Assembly: GCA_017938765.1 (NCBI GenBank)
Contig: JAGBAX010000007.1
Span: 1-64,000 of the forward strand
Length of the DNA: 64,000 bases
Reading direction: 5' to 3'
Source: Alistipes sp.
Lineage (GTDB): Bacteria; Bacteroidota; Bacteroidia; Bacteroidales; Rikenellaceae
Part shown: positions 57,404 to 64,000 of the stretch, one piece after another
How positions within the stretch are numbered: the stretch's first letter is position 1
Layout of the letters: each line of letters opens with the position of its first letter
The notes under the pieces: generated by a model
What the model was told of the DNA's origin: nothing
The model's input: the letters and a program-made list of their open reading frames with translations, nothing else
Databases searched by the model: none
Made by a program: the position numbers and the translations under genes

Positions 57404-57892
57404 TTAGTAGAGGACTTTATCAACCTTTTCTACCCACGCCTTGAAGCCCGCCAAAGCCTCTTCGCGCATAAAGTTCACGCACGGGATTGCTCGCTCACTG
57501 TAGTCAAGGGCAATTTGGTCGTAGATAAAGGAGTCGTCAAAGTTGATGCTCTTAGCATCCTGCTTGGTGTTGCCGTAGAAAATCCTCTCCACGCCAGCCC
57601 AGTAGAGCGCACTTAGGCACATAGGGCAGGGCTCGCAAGAGGAGTAGATTGTACAGCCTGACAACTTAAAGTCTCCAAGCTTGGCACACGCTGCGCGAAT
57701 AGCACTCACCTCGGCGTGTGCTGTAGGGTCGCAGTTCTCTGTAACCCTATTTGTGCCAGTGGCAATAATCTCCCCATTCCGAACAATCACCGCCCCGAAG
57801 GGTCCACCTCCTTGTGCAACGTTTTCTATTGATAAATCAATAGCCAGCTGCATGAACTTTTTATCCTCTGAAGTAAAATTAGTATTAATCAT
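57404..57892 (-). CDS. guaD: Guanine deaminase-type nucleoside deaminase
   Basis: A 162-aa zinc deaminase closely like Bacillus GuaD: GGGPFGAVIVRNGEIIA, DPTAHAEVSAIRAAC (His ligand and catalytic Glu), YSSCEPCPMCLSALYWAG (two Cys ligands), and the swapped C-terminal segment FDDSFIYDQI ... FKAWVEKVDKVLY. It converts guanine to xanthine. It differs from TadA by these C-terminal features. It opens the operon toward 54488. Confidence 0.88.
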   Translation of the reverse strand: MINTNFTSEDKKFMQLAIDLSIENVAQGGGPFGAVIVRNGEIIATGTNRVTENCDPTAHAEVSAIRAACAKLGDFKLSGCTIYSSCEPCPMCLSALYWAGVERIFYGNTKQDAKSINFDDSFIYDQIALDYSERAIPCVNFMREEALAGFKAWVEKVDKVLY

Positions 57893-57916
57893 AGTGCAAA
57901 TTTACACAATTTTTCC

Positions 57917-57924
57917 TAACTTTG
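57917..57924 (+). promoter_or_regulatory. -7 element for the YugP-type protease gene
   Basis: TAACTTTG, 33 nt before the start codon. The divergent guaD start is at 57892, so the two promoters share about 65 nt. Confidence 0.5.
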
Positions 57925-57957
57925 CGCGTATATTAAATGAATTAACAGCAAAAATAT

Positions 57958-58707
57958 ATGTTTACAACACTTCTTATGCAGGGTTACAATGAGCAAGGCT
58001 CGTCGTGGCTCTCAAATTTGACAACCTCAGAGGCCTTTTTTATCATTATCATCGTGGCCATTGCAGGTATGATTGTGCAGGCTCGCCTCCGCTCTGTGTT
58101 CAATAAGTATTCCAATGTGCCAGTGAGCAACGGAATGTCTGGTGCAGAGATTGCTGCCAAGATGTTGCGCGACCACAATATCCACGATGTTAAGATTACG
58201 CACACAAGCGGTATGCTTACTGACCACTATAACCCTGCTACAAAGACCGTAAACCTCTCTGATGCAGTCTATTCAAGCCGCTCTATTGCTGCGGCAGCGG
58301 TGGCTTGTCACGAGTGCGGACACGCTATTCAGCATGCGTATGGCTATGCCCCACTACAGCTCCGTTCAGCCCTTGTGCCGATTGTTAGCTTCTCGTCAAG
58401 CATTGCACAGTTTGTTATTATCATCGGCCTTATCCTTATGAGTATCTCTGGTAGCTCGCTTATCTGCTGGATTGGCGTGGGTATGATTGGTATGTCGGCG
58501 GTCTTCTCGCTTGTTACCCTGCCAGTTGAGTATAACGCATCTGATAGGGCTATTGAGTGGCTTGAGACCAGCCGTACACTGCGCGCTGAGGAGATGGATG
58601 GCGCAAAGACCTCTCTGCGCTGGGCTGCGAGAACTTACCTTGTTGCCGCACTCTCGGCAATAGCTTCGCTACTATATTACATCACACTTATAAATCGTAG
58701 AGACTAA
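57958..58707 (+). CDS. YugP-type zinc metallopeptidase, membrane bound
   Basis: A 249-aa inner-membrane protein. The N-terminal helix (residues about 27-45: FFIIIIVAIAGMIVQAR) is followed by the HExxH-like zinc motif ACHECGHAIQHAYGY near residue 118, helices near 140-190, and an ERL-like DRAIEWLE. Members of the YugP/DUF zinc peptidase family have unknown targets. The next gene begins 6 nt later. Confidence 0.87.
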   Translation: MFTTLLMQGYNEQGSSWLSNLTTSEAFFIIIIVAIAGMIVQARLRSVFNKYSNVPVSNGMSGAEIAAKMLRDHNIHDVKITHTSGMLTDHYNPATKTVNLSDAVYSSRSIAAAAVACHECGHAIQHAYGYAPLQLRSALVPIVSFSSSIAQFVIIIGLILMSISGSSLICWIGVGMIGMSAVFSLVTLPVEYNASDRAIEWLETSRTLRAEEMDGAKTSLRWAARTYLVAALSAIASLLYYITLINRRD

Positions 58708-58713
58708 TTGATT

Positions 58714-60111
58714 ATGAAGAGACCTCTATCTTTGATTGCAGTGCTGGTTCTCTGCATTAGCGTATGCTTTGCAGGGCAGAGGCCAAAGTATATATTTATG
58801 TTCATCGGTGATGGATTGGGTATTAATCACGTCTACGGCACAGAGCTCTATAACGCCGCAGTGCATCCAGAGAAGCCTAATGGCGGAAAGATGAGTTTTT
58901 ATAACTTCCCTATCCGAACATATGTGACTAACTACTCTTCATCAACCCTTGTTACAGACTCTTCGGCTGCTGCAACAGCCCTTGCTGCAGGTGTGAAGAC
59001 TGTAAACGGGTATATGGGCGTGGATTCTGATAAGAGGAGTGTTAAGAATATTACAGAGCTTGTCTCTGAGCTGGGTATGAAGGTGGGCGTTGTTACAAAT
59101 GTGGGTATGAACCACGCCACACCGAGTGCCTTCTATGCACACCACGAGTCTCGCAGTGCATATAAGTCTCTATATGAGCAGTATCTGACTTCGGAGGTGG
59201 ACTTTGCTGCTGGTGCGGCAATACTCCTTAAGAAGAGGGATGGTCTGAAGCACGAGGATTATGTTGCGCAGGCAAAGGCTGCGGGTATTGAGGTTGTTCA
59301 TGACCTTGATAAGGCTGCAAATGTTGTCGGCAAGCGCGTGTTGCTACTGCCTGAAAACCCGCAGAGCAAGACCCTTAAGTATGCTAACGACTGTAAGCCA
59401 GGCGATTGGACTATTGTAGATTATACAGACTCTGCAATAAAATACCTTGAGCGTGAGGCTAAGAGAGATGGCTTCTTCCTTATGGTTGAGGCTGGGCATA
59501 TGGACTACTGCGCTCATGATAACGATGCGGTGACAACTTTTGAGGAGGTAAACCACCTCTCTGACTCTGTGGCAAAGGCTCTGGAGTTTTACAATAGACA
59601 TCCGAAGGAGACACTAATTATCGTTACGGCTGACCACGAGACTGGCGGCTTGAGCCTCGGATATACAAACTACAAGATGAATATGGAGCGACTTGCTTGG
59701 CAGAATGGCTCTGTATCATCTCTTACTCGCAAGATGCAGCGTTTCCGCGATGATGGAAAGAGCTCTTGGGAGGATATGAAACTGTTGCTCACTCGCGAGC
59801 TTGGCTTTTGGGAGGGGGTACGCCTGCGCAAGAAGGATGAGCAGCAGCTGCGCAAGACCTTTGAGAAGAGTTTTATTGAGAATAGCGATAAGGTTGTCAG
59901 CCTATACAATGTAAATGAGAAGATGGCCTCTACAGCTATTGAGATTCTCAATAAGCGCGCCTACATTAAGTGGATAAGCCTCAACCATACAGGTATGCAG
60001 GTGCCACTTTACATTAAGGGTGCTGGTATAGAGCATCTTACGGAGTGCTACGACAATACAGACGTTCCAAAGGGCATTGCTCGCGCACTTGGTAAAAAAT
60101 TAGCTGAGTAG
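58714..60111 (+). CDS. Alkaline phosphatase (PhoA superfamily)
   Basis: A 465-aa secreted enzyme from ATG 58714, with a signal peptide ending SVCFA. Metal/nucleophile motifs: FMFIGDGLGINHV, VTDSSAAATALAAG (Ser nucleophile), HMDYCAHDNDAV and ITADHETGGLS, all intact. It hydrolyses phosphomonoesters in the periplasm. It is followed 2 nt later by a PAP2 phosphatase gene, giving a two-phosphatase unit. Confidence 0.92.
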   Translation: MKRPLSLIAVLVLCISVCFAGQRPKYIFMFIGDGLGINHVYGTELYNAAVHPEKPNGGKMSFYNFPIRTYVTNYSSSTLVTDSSAAATALAAGVKTVNGYMGVDSDKRSVKNITELVSELGMKVGVVTNVGMNHATPSAFYAHHESRSAYKSLYEQYLTSEVDFAAGAAILLKKRDGLKHEDYVAQAKAAGIEVVHDLDKAANVVGKRVLLLPENPQSKTLKYANDCKPGDWTIVDYTDSAIKYLEREAKRDGFFLMVEAGHMDYCAHDNDAVTTFEEVNHLSDSVAKALEFYNRHPKETLIIVTADHETGGLSLGYTNYKMNMERLAWQNGSVSSLTRKMQRFRDDGKSSWEDMKLLLTRELGFWEGVRLRKKDEQQLRKTFEKSFIENSDKVVSLYNVNEKMASTAIEILNKRAYIKWISLNHTGMQVPLYIKGAGIEHLTECYDNTDVPKGIARALGKKLAE

Positions 60112-60113
60112 AT

Positions 60114-60701
60114 ATGCAGAGACTCTCTTTTGACGAAAGACTCTTTCTGTGGCTCAACTTTGACGGCGGGGCTGTAACAGATGCTGTTATGAGCGCAGTG
60201 TCGGGCACTGCGATGTGGATTCCGCTCTACCTCTTTATCCTTGTGGCTATTCAGCGCAAGTATGGTTGGAAGACTCTGGCGGTGTTTATTGTCTGCTTTG
60301 TGCTATCTATGGGTCTTGCTGATATGCTCTGCGGAGTATTTAAGCATACAGGTCTGCTGAAGAATCTCTGGGCGTCGTTTCCCGCTCGCAATCGCCCGAT
60401 GTTTGACCTTGCAGTAAGGGATTTGGCGCATGTTGTCTCATATGCTCACGGCCCATATGGAACAGTCTCGGCACACGCTGCAACAACGGCAGCTATGGGC
60501 GTAATGTCGGCACTGGCTTTGCGTAAAACGTGGTATAGCTGGACGGTTACCTTTATAGTGCTGCTGATAAGCTACTCGCGCATATATTTGGCCTGCCACT
60601 TCCCTCAAGATATCGCTTTGGGACTTGGTGTTGGCGTTATTTGTGGCTATGCGATGTATCTTTTGTGGCGAAAACTTGATATTCTACTGAAAAACAGCTA
60701 A
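60114..60701 (+). CDS. PAP2-family membrane phosphatase
   Basis: A 195-aa inner-membrane protein with about six helices and the three PAP2 motifs: ARNRP near residue 84 (KxxxxxxRP-type), GTVSAHAA near 120 (PSGH-type, here TVSAH) and SRIYLACHFPQD near 155. The PSGH Pro and Gly are altered, but the Ser-x-His pair remains. Candidate substrates are lipid phosphates such as undecaprenyl diphosphate or lipid A phosphate. Confidence 0.85.
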   Translation: MQRLSFDERLFLWLNFDGGAVTDAVMSAVSGTAMWIPLYLFILVAIQRKYGWKTLAVFIVCFVLSMGLADMLCGVFKHTGLLKNLWASFPARNRPMFDLAVRDLAHVVSYAHGPYGTVSAHAATTAAMGVMSALALRKTWYSWTVTFIVLLISYSRIYLACHFPQDIALGLGVGVICGYAMYLLWRKLDILLKNS

Positions 60702-60706
60702 ATTTG
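60676..60706 (+). promoter_or_regulatory. Promoter of lysS
   Basis: TTG (60676-60678), 20 nt, TAAATTTG (60699-60706), a full match lying across the PAP2 stop codon. Transcription starts near 60713, about 32 nt before the lysS ATG. Confidence 0.7.
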
Positions 60707-60744
60707 CGCGCTTTTTTTGATGAAATTATAAAAAATAGATAGAT

Positions 60745-62472
60745 ATGATTGAACATCTTAGTGAACAGGAGCAGTTGCGCCGCAAGTCCCTTGCTGCACT
60801 GCGTGAGGCGGGCATTAACCCCTATCCGGCAGAGCGTTTTGATGTAAACGCCACTGCGTACTCTATTGCTGAGGGTTATGATGCCGCACCAGAGAGTTTT
60901 CAGACAGTAACAATCGCGGGACGAATGATGAGCCGCCGTATTATGGGTAGCGCATCGTTCTTTGAACTTCAGGACCACACTGGTCGTATTCAGGTATATA
61001 TCCGCCGCGATGACATCTGCCCAGAGGGCGATCCAACACTCTACAACACCGTTTTCAAGAAGCTTCTTGATATTGGCGACTTTATCGGCGTTGAGGGTTT
61101 TGCTTTCCGTACAAACACTGGCGAGCTCTCGGTACACTGCCGTAAGTTTACCGTTCTGTCAAAGTCTATCCGCCCACTGCCAATCGTTAAGGAGAAGGAT
61201 GGTCAGCAGTTTGACGCCCTTACCGACCCAGAGGTGCGTTACCGTCAGCGTTATGTAGACCTTGTTGTAAATCCAAAGGTTAAGGATGTCTTTGTAAAGC
61301 GTGCAAAGATTATCGCTACAATGCGCCAGTACTTCAACGAGCACGGCTGCCTTGAGGTTGAGACCCCTATTCTTCAGCCAATTCCGGGTGGTGCTTCGGC
61401 TCGTCCATTTATCACTCACCACAACGCGCTGGATATTGACTTCTATATGCGAATAGCTACAGAGCTATACCTCAAGCGACTTATCGTGGGTGGCTTTGAT
61501 GGCGTGTATGAGTTTGGTAAGAACTTCCGTAACGAGGGTATGGATAGAACTCACAACCCAGAGTTTACCTGTATGGAGATTTATATCGCCTACAAGGACT
61601 ACCGCTGGATGATGGAGTTTACCGAGAATATGCTTGAGCGCATCGCTCTTGCTGTAAACGGCACTACCGAGGTTGAGATTGACGGCAAGACAATCTCATT
61701 CAAGACACCATTCCGTCGCCTAACGATGACCGATGCTATCCTTGAAAAGACAGGCTACGACATTACAGGTCAGAGCGAGGCTCAGCTTCGTGAGGCTTGC
61801 GCACGACTCAATGTAGAGGTTGATGATACAATGGGTAAGGGTAAACTTATTGACGCAATCTTTGGTCAGTACTGCGAGGGCGACCTTGTTCAGCCTACAT
61901 TTATCTGCGACTACCCAATAGAGATGTCTCCACTCTGCAAGCGTCACCGCGATAATCAAGACCTTACAGAGCGTTTTGAGCTCTTTGTTGCGGGTAAGGA
62001 GCTCTGTAACGCATACTCGGAGCTTAACGACCCAATTGACCAGCTTGAGCGCTTCCAGGAGCAGATGCGACTCTCGGAGCGTGGCGACGACGAGGCTATG
62101 TTTATTGATATGGACTTTGTTCGCGCACTTGAGTATGGTATGCCAAACTGCTCTGGTATGGGTATGGGTATTGACCGTCTGACAATGTTTATGACTGGCC
62201 AGACATCTATTCAGGATGTGCTCTTCTTCCCAACTATGCGTCCAGAGAAGAAGGTTGTTGCCGATGCTGTTGAGGTATATACCGAGGCTGGCGTACCTGC
62301 CGAGTGGGTTGAGACTATCCAGAAGATGGGCTACATCACCCTTGAGGCATTCGCAGGCACAGCAAAGAGTGGCGGTATGAAGCTCTTTAACGACCTCTGC
62401 GGCTTCAACAAGAAGAATAAGCTCGGCCTTTCAACTGCTGGTATTAAGGCGTGGATTGAGAGTTTGTCTTAA
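60745..62472 (+). CDS. lysS: Lysyl-tRNA synthetase (class II)
   Basis: Charges tRNA-Lys. The 575-aa protein has the OB-fold anticodon domain (residues about 50-165; [15 protein letters not shown]), motif 1 around [18 protein letters not shown], motif 2 [17 protein letters not shown], and motif 3 [15 protein letters not shown]. After FFPTMRP about 70 extra residues follow ([19 protein letters not shown] HhH extension), common in Bacteroidota LysRS and absent from E. coli (505 aa). It has its own promoter. Confidence 0.96.
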   Translation: MIEHLSEQEQLRRKSLAALREAGINPYPAERFDVNATAYSIAEGYDAAPESFQTVTIAGRMMSRRIMGSASFFELQDHTGRIQVYIRRDDICPEGDPTLYNTVFKKLLDIGDFIGVEGFAFRTNTGELSVHCRKFTVLSKSIRPLPIVKEKDGQQFDALTDPEVRYRQRYVDLVVNPKVKDVFVKRAKIIATMRQYFNEHGCLEVETPILQPIPGGASARPFITHHNALDIDFYMRIATELYLKRLIVGGFDGVYEFGKNFRNEGMDRTHNPEFTCMEIYIAYKDYRWMMEFTENMLERIALAVNGTTEVEIDGKTISFKTPFRRLTMTDAILEKTGYDITGQSEAQLREACARLNVEVDDTMGKGKLIDAIFGQYCEGDLVQPTFICDYPIEMSPLCKRHRDNQDLTERFELFVAGKELCNAYSELNDPIDQLERFQEQMRLSERGDDEAMFIDMDFVRALEYGMPNCSGMGMGIDRLTMFMTGQTSIQDVLFFPTMRPEKKVVADAVEVYTEAGVPAEWVETIQKMGYITLEAFAGTAKSGGMKLFNDLCGFNKKNKLGLSTAGIKAWIESLS

Positions 62473-62555
62473 ACCTATTTGCGTAAATAGATTCAAGACC
62501 AACTCTTATAAAGGAATAAAATTATTGTTAAACTTAAATAAAATTATTGAGAATT

Positions 62556-63311
62556 ATGGCAAGAAAGAAGATTGTTGCAGGTAACTGGAAGATGAATACC
62601 CTGCCTGCAGAGGGTGTTGAGTTGGCAAAGAGTGTTGTTGCTGGTCGTGGCGAGGTTTGCAGCTGCGTAAACTTTATTGTTTGCCCTCCATTTACACACC
62701 TTTCACAGGTTATTGAGGCTGTTAAGGGTTCAGATATCGCTGTAGGTGCACAGGATTGCGCTACAGAGGCAAAGGGTGCTTACACTGGCGAGATTGCTGC
62801 TTCAATGATTGCAGCTCTTGGTTGTAAGTATGTTATCCTCGGCCACTCTGAGCGTCGCCAGTACTATGGTGAGACTTCAGAGACCCTGAACAAGAAGATG
62901 GCACAGGCTTATGCAAATGGCCTTACTCCAATCTACTGCGTTGGTGAGAGCCTTGAGGAGCGTAAGGCTGGCAACCACTTTGCAGTTTGCAAGGCTCAGA
63001 TTGAGGAGGTTGTTTACAACCTTACTGAGGAGCAGTTTGCTAACCTTGTTATCGCATACGAGCCAGTTTGGGCTATCGGTACTGGTGAGACAGCTACTGC
63101 AGAGCAGGCACAGGAGATTCACGCATATATCCGCGAGGTTCTGGCTGCAAAGTTCGGCGCAGCAGCTGCTGAGTGCCCAATCCTCTATGGTGGCTCTTGC
63201 AAGCCTTCAAACGCTGCAGAGATTTTCGCTAAGGAGGATGTAGACGGTGGTCTTATCGGTGGCGCAGCTCTTAAGGCAGAGGATTTCCTCGCTATTGGTA
63301 AGGGCTTTTAA
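62556..63311 (+). CDS. tpiA: Triosephosphate isomerase
   Basis: Interconverts dihydroxyacetone phosphate and glyceraldehyde-3-phosphate. The 251-aa protein has GNWKMN (catalytic Lys), VILGHSERRQYYGE (catalytic His), VIAYEPVWAIGTG (catalytic Glu) and LYGGSCKPSNA. ATG 62556 is chosen over an in-frame TTG at 62547. Full length. A structured intergenic region follows. Confidence 0.97.
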   Translation: MARKKIVAGNWKMNTLPAEGVELAKSVVAGRGEVCSCVNFIVCPPFTHLSQVIEAVKGSDIAVGAQDCATEAKGAYTGEIAASMIAALGCKYVILGHSERRQYYGETSETLNKKMAQAYANGLTPIYCVGESLEERKAGNHFAVCKAQIEEVVYNLTEEQFANLVIAYEPVWAIGTGETATAEQAQEIHAYIREVLAAKFGAAAAECPILYGGSCKPSNAAEIFAKEDVDGGLIGGAALKAEDFLAIGKGF

Positions 63312-63325
63312 AAATCCCATTTTAT

Positions 63326-63422
63326 GCGGTATTTACTGCCGCTAACGCCAAATGTCTGCTGGTCTGTATGTCTTGATACTATCCTGCGCAGCCATTTGTC
63401 GCCGAGCGTAGTAAATATCCGC
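63326..63422. repeat. Inverted repeat downstream of tpiA
   Basis: GCGGTATTTACT (63326-63337) pairs with AGTAAATATCCGC (63410-63422) with one bulged base, enclosing an inner stem CAAATG/CATTTG (63349-63354/63393-63398). It may be the tpiA transcript 3' structure or part of the neighbouring repeat. The gap 63312-63702 has no gene; it holds this and the cloverleaf repeat. Confidence 0.45.
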
Positions 63423-63465
63423 CTAAAAAGAGATTTTAGCCATTAGCTATTAGCTTTTTAGAGGA

Positions 63466-63685
63466 ACAGACTCTGTCTGTATGAGTTTGTTCGGATTTAG
63501 GGAGACTGCCAAAGGCAGTGAAATGGAAATATCCACCAGAGGTCAAGCTTCGCTTGAACCAAAAGGTGGATATTTACTATTTCAATAACTTTAGTTATCC
63601 TAAATCCGCAACGCCAGAAGAAAAACGAAGTTTTTCCAAAAGTTTTTGGTGCCGCTTTTTTCAAAAAGGGGCAGTACTGCGTAGC
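63466..63685. repeat. Cloverleaf-like structured repeat, copy 2
   Basis: Leading hairpin ACAGAC/GTCTGT (63466-63471/63475-63480) precedes the same closing stem CGGATTTAGG (63492-63501) / CCTAAATCCG (63599-63608). The three arms differ in sequence from copy 1 but pair: ACTGCC/GGCAGT (63505-63510/63514-63519); GAAAT and AAATATCCACC with GGTGGATATTT and ATTTC (63520-63537/63565-63583) containing CAAGC/GCTTG; and ATAAC/GTTAT (63585-63589/63594-63598). Trailing AAAAAC/GTTTTT and CTTTTTT/AAAAAG hairpins follow. It ends about 18 nt before queA. Confidence 0.7.
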
Positions 63686-63702
63686 ATATTAAAACACAGA
63701 CG

Positions 63703-64000
63703 ATGATAAACATCAATGACTTTGACTATCCGTTGCCAGATGAGCGCATTGCCAAGTTTCCGTTGGAGCGCAGGGATGGCTCCAAGTTGCTTGTCTACCG
63801 CAATGGCGAGATTTCGGAGCGACGATTTGCAGATATAGGTCAGGAGCTTGCTTCGGACACTCTTTTTGTCTTCAACAACACTAAGGTTGTTCGTGCCAGG
63901 CTTGTTATGCACAAGCCGTCGGGTGCTCGTGTAGAGGTATTCTGCCTTGAGCCTACAGCGCCAGCTGACTATGAGCGCGCCTTTGCCGCGACGGGGGAGT
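63703..64000 (+). CDS. queA: S-adenosylmethionine:tRNA ribosyltransferase-isomerase (3' truncated by window end)
   Basis: N-terminal 99 residues of QueA, which builds epoxyqueuosine on tRNA from SAM. Signature segments INDFDYPLPDERIAKFPLE, SDTLFVFNNTKVVRARL and GARVEVFCLEP match the family start. The frame is open to the last base. The cloverleaf-like repeat copy 2 lies just upstream, so any promoter must be within or before it. Confidence 0.93.
   Translation, partial: MININDFDYPLPDERIAKFPLERRDGSKLLVYRNGEISERRFADIGQELASDTLFVFNNTKVVRARLVMHKPSGARVEVFCLEPTAPADYERAFAATGE

Noticed and set aside
1..64000. CRISPR arrays, rRNA, tRNA genes, transposases, integrases, prophage genes
   Set aside because: I looked through intergenic sequences and found no regular direct-repeat arrays or recognisable copies of these; absence is judged by eye, so short or degenerate copies could be missed.

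Overview
The window looks like a chromosomal segment of a gut-type Bacteroidota, most likely order Bacteroidales and close to Alistipes/Rikenellaceae. This is inferred from Bacteroidota promoters (TTG, about 20 nt, then TAnnTTTG), AT-rich start regions without clear Shine-Dalgarno sequences, many short-signal lipoproteins with BspA-type, fimbrillin-like or SusE/F-like folds, a TonB-dependent receptor, a 575-aa LysRS with a Bacteroidota-type C-terminal extension, and a type-3 ProRS. No rRNA, tRNA, CRISPR array or transposase was seen.

Layout. 1-1393 is the 3' part of a FadL/OmpP1 porin gene. 1529-3753 is a minus-strand unit: structured leader, 42-44 aa peptide, fimbrillin-like/LRR lipoprotein, 78-aa protein. 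3876-5360 is proS. 5531-9194 is an AT-rich two-gene island: a beta-propeller protein and an 842-aa protein with a DUF4062 head, a degenerate STAND-like middle and a propeller tail, resembling animal NWD1/TEP1. 9307-17463 holds an unknown membrane protein, two GT2 glycosyltransferases, tandem LpxL-like acyltransferases, rsmI, an acidic repeat protein, an EamA transporter and a degenerate S1/P1 nuclease. 17653-19830 is a second leader/peptide/lipoprotein unit. 19975-24344 holds an S1/P1 nuclease, dtd, an RluA-type synthase, cdd, a radical SAM protein and a YitT protein. 24476-28539 holds two plus-strand peptide/lipoprotein pairs encoding probable glycan-binding surface lipoproteins; the second is frameshifted.

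28570-42743 is a long minus-strand run: priA, dnaB, comF, an RCK-only protein and a Ktr/Trk K+ transporter, then a unit running TonB receptor, calycin-like lipoprotein, nadC, LtaS-like sulfatase and DUF2156-GNAT fusion. 43228-48779 is a six-gene heterodisulfide-reductase-like operon ending in a nitroreductase. 48834-50934 is lpxH-thyA-folA. 50944-57892 holds a CxxC-less thioredoxin-fold lipoprotein, a DUF4290 protein, a sigma-54 activator without HTH, a Cys-rich mini-lipoprotein, and an operon guaD, lolC/E-like permease, menG/ubiE, lipoprotein, SPOR protein. 57958-63311 on the plus strand holds a YugP-type protease, alkaline phosphatase, PAP2 phosphatase, lysS and tpiA. queA starts at 63703 and runs off the end.

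Most notable: (1) the NWD1/TEP1-like two-gene island; (2) four short peptide genes with a shared motif (Y-x-x-P ... E-x-G-[FY]-[SA]-x-S), each just upstream of a surface lipoprotein gene; (3) a leader shared by two of those units, whose nested stem pairs are kept while the outer stem sequence changes completely; (4) a cloverleaf-like intergenic repeat at 43001-43225 and 63466-63685, with compensatory changes in every arm. Items 3 and 4 look like structured elements not explained by protein coding.
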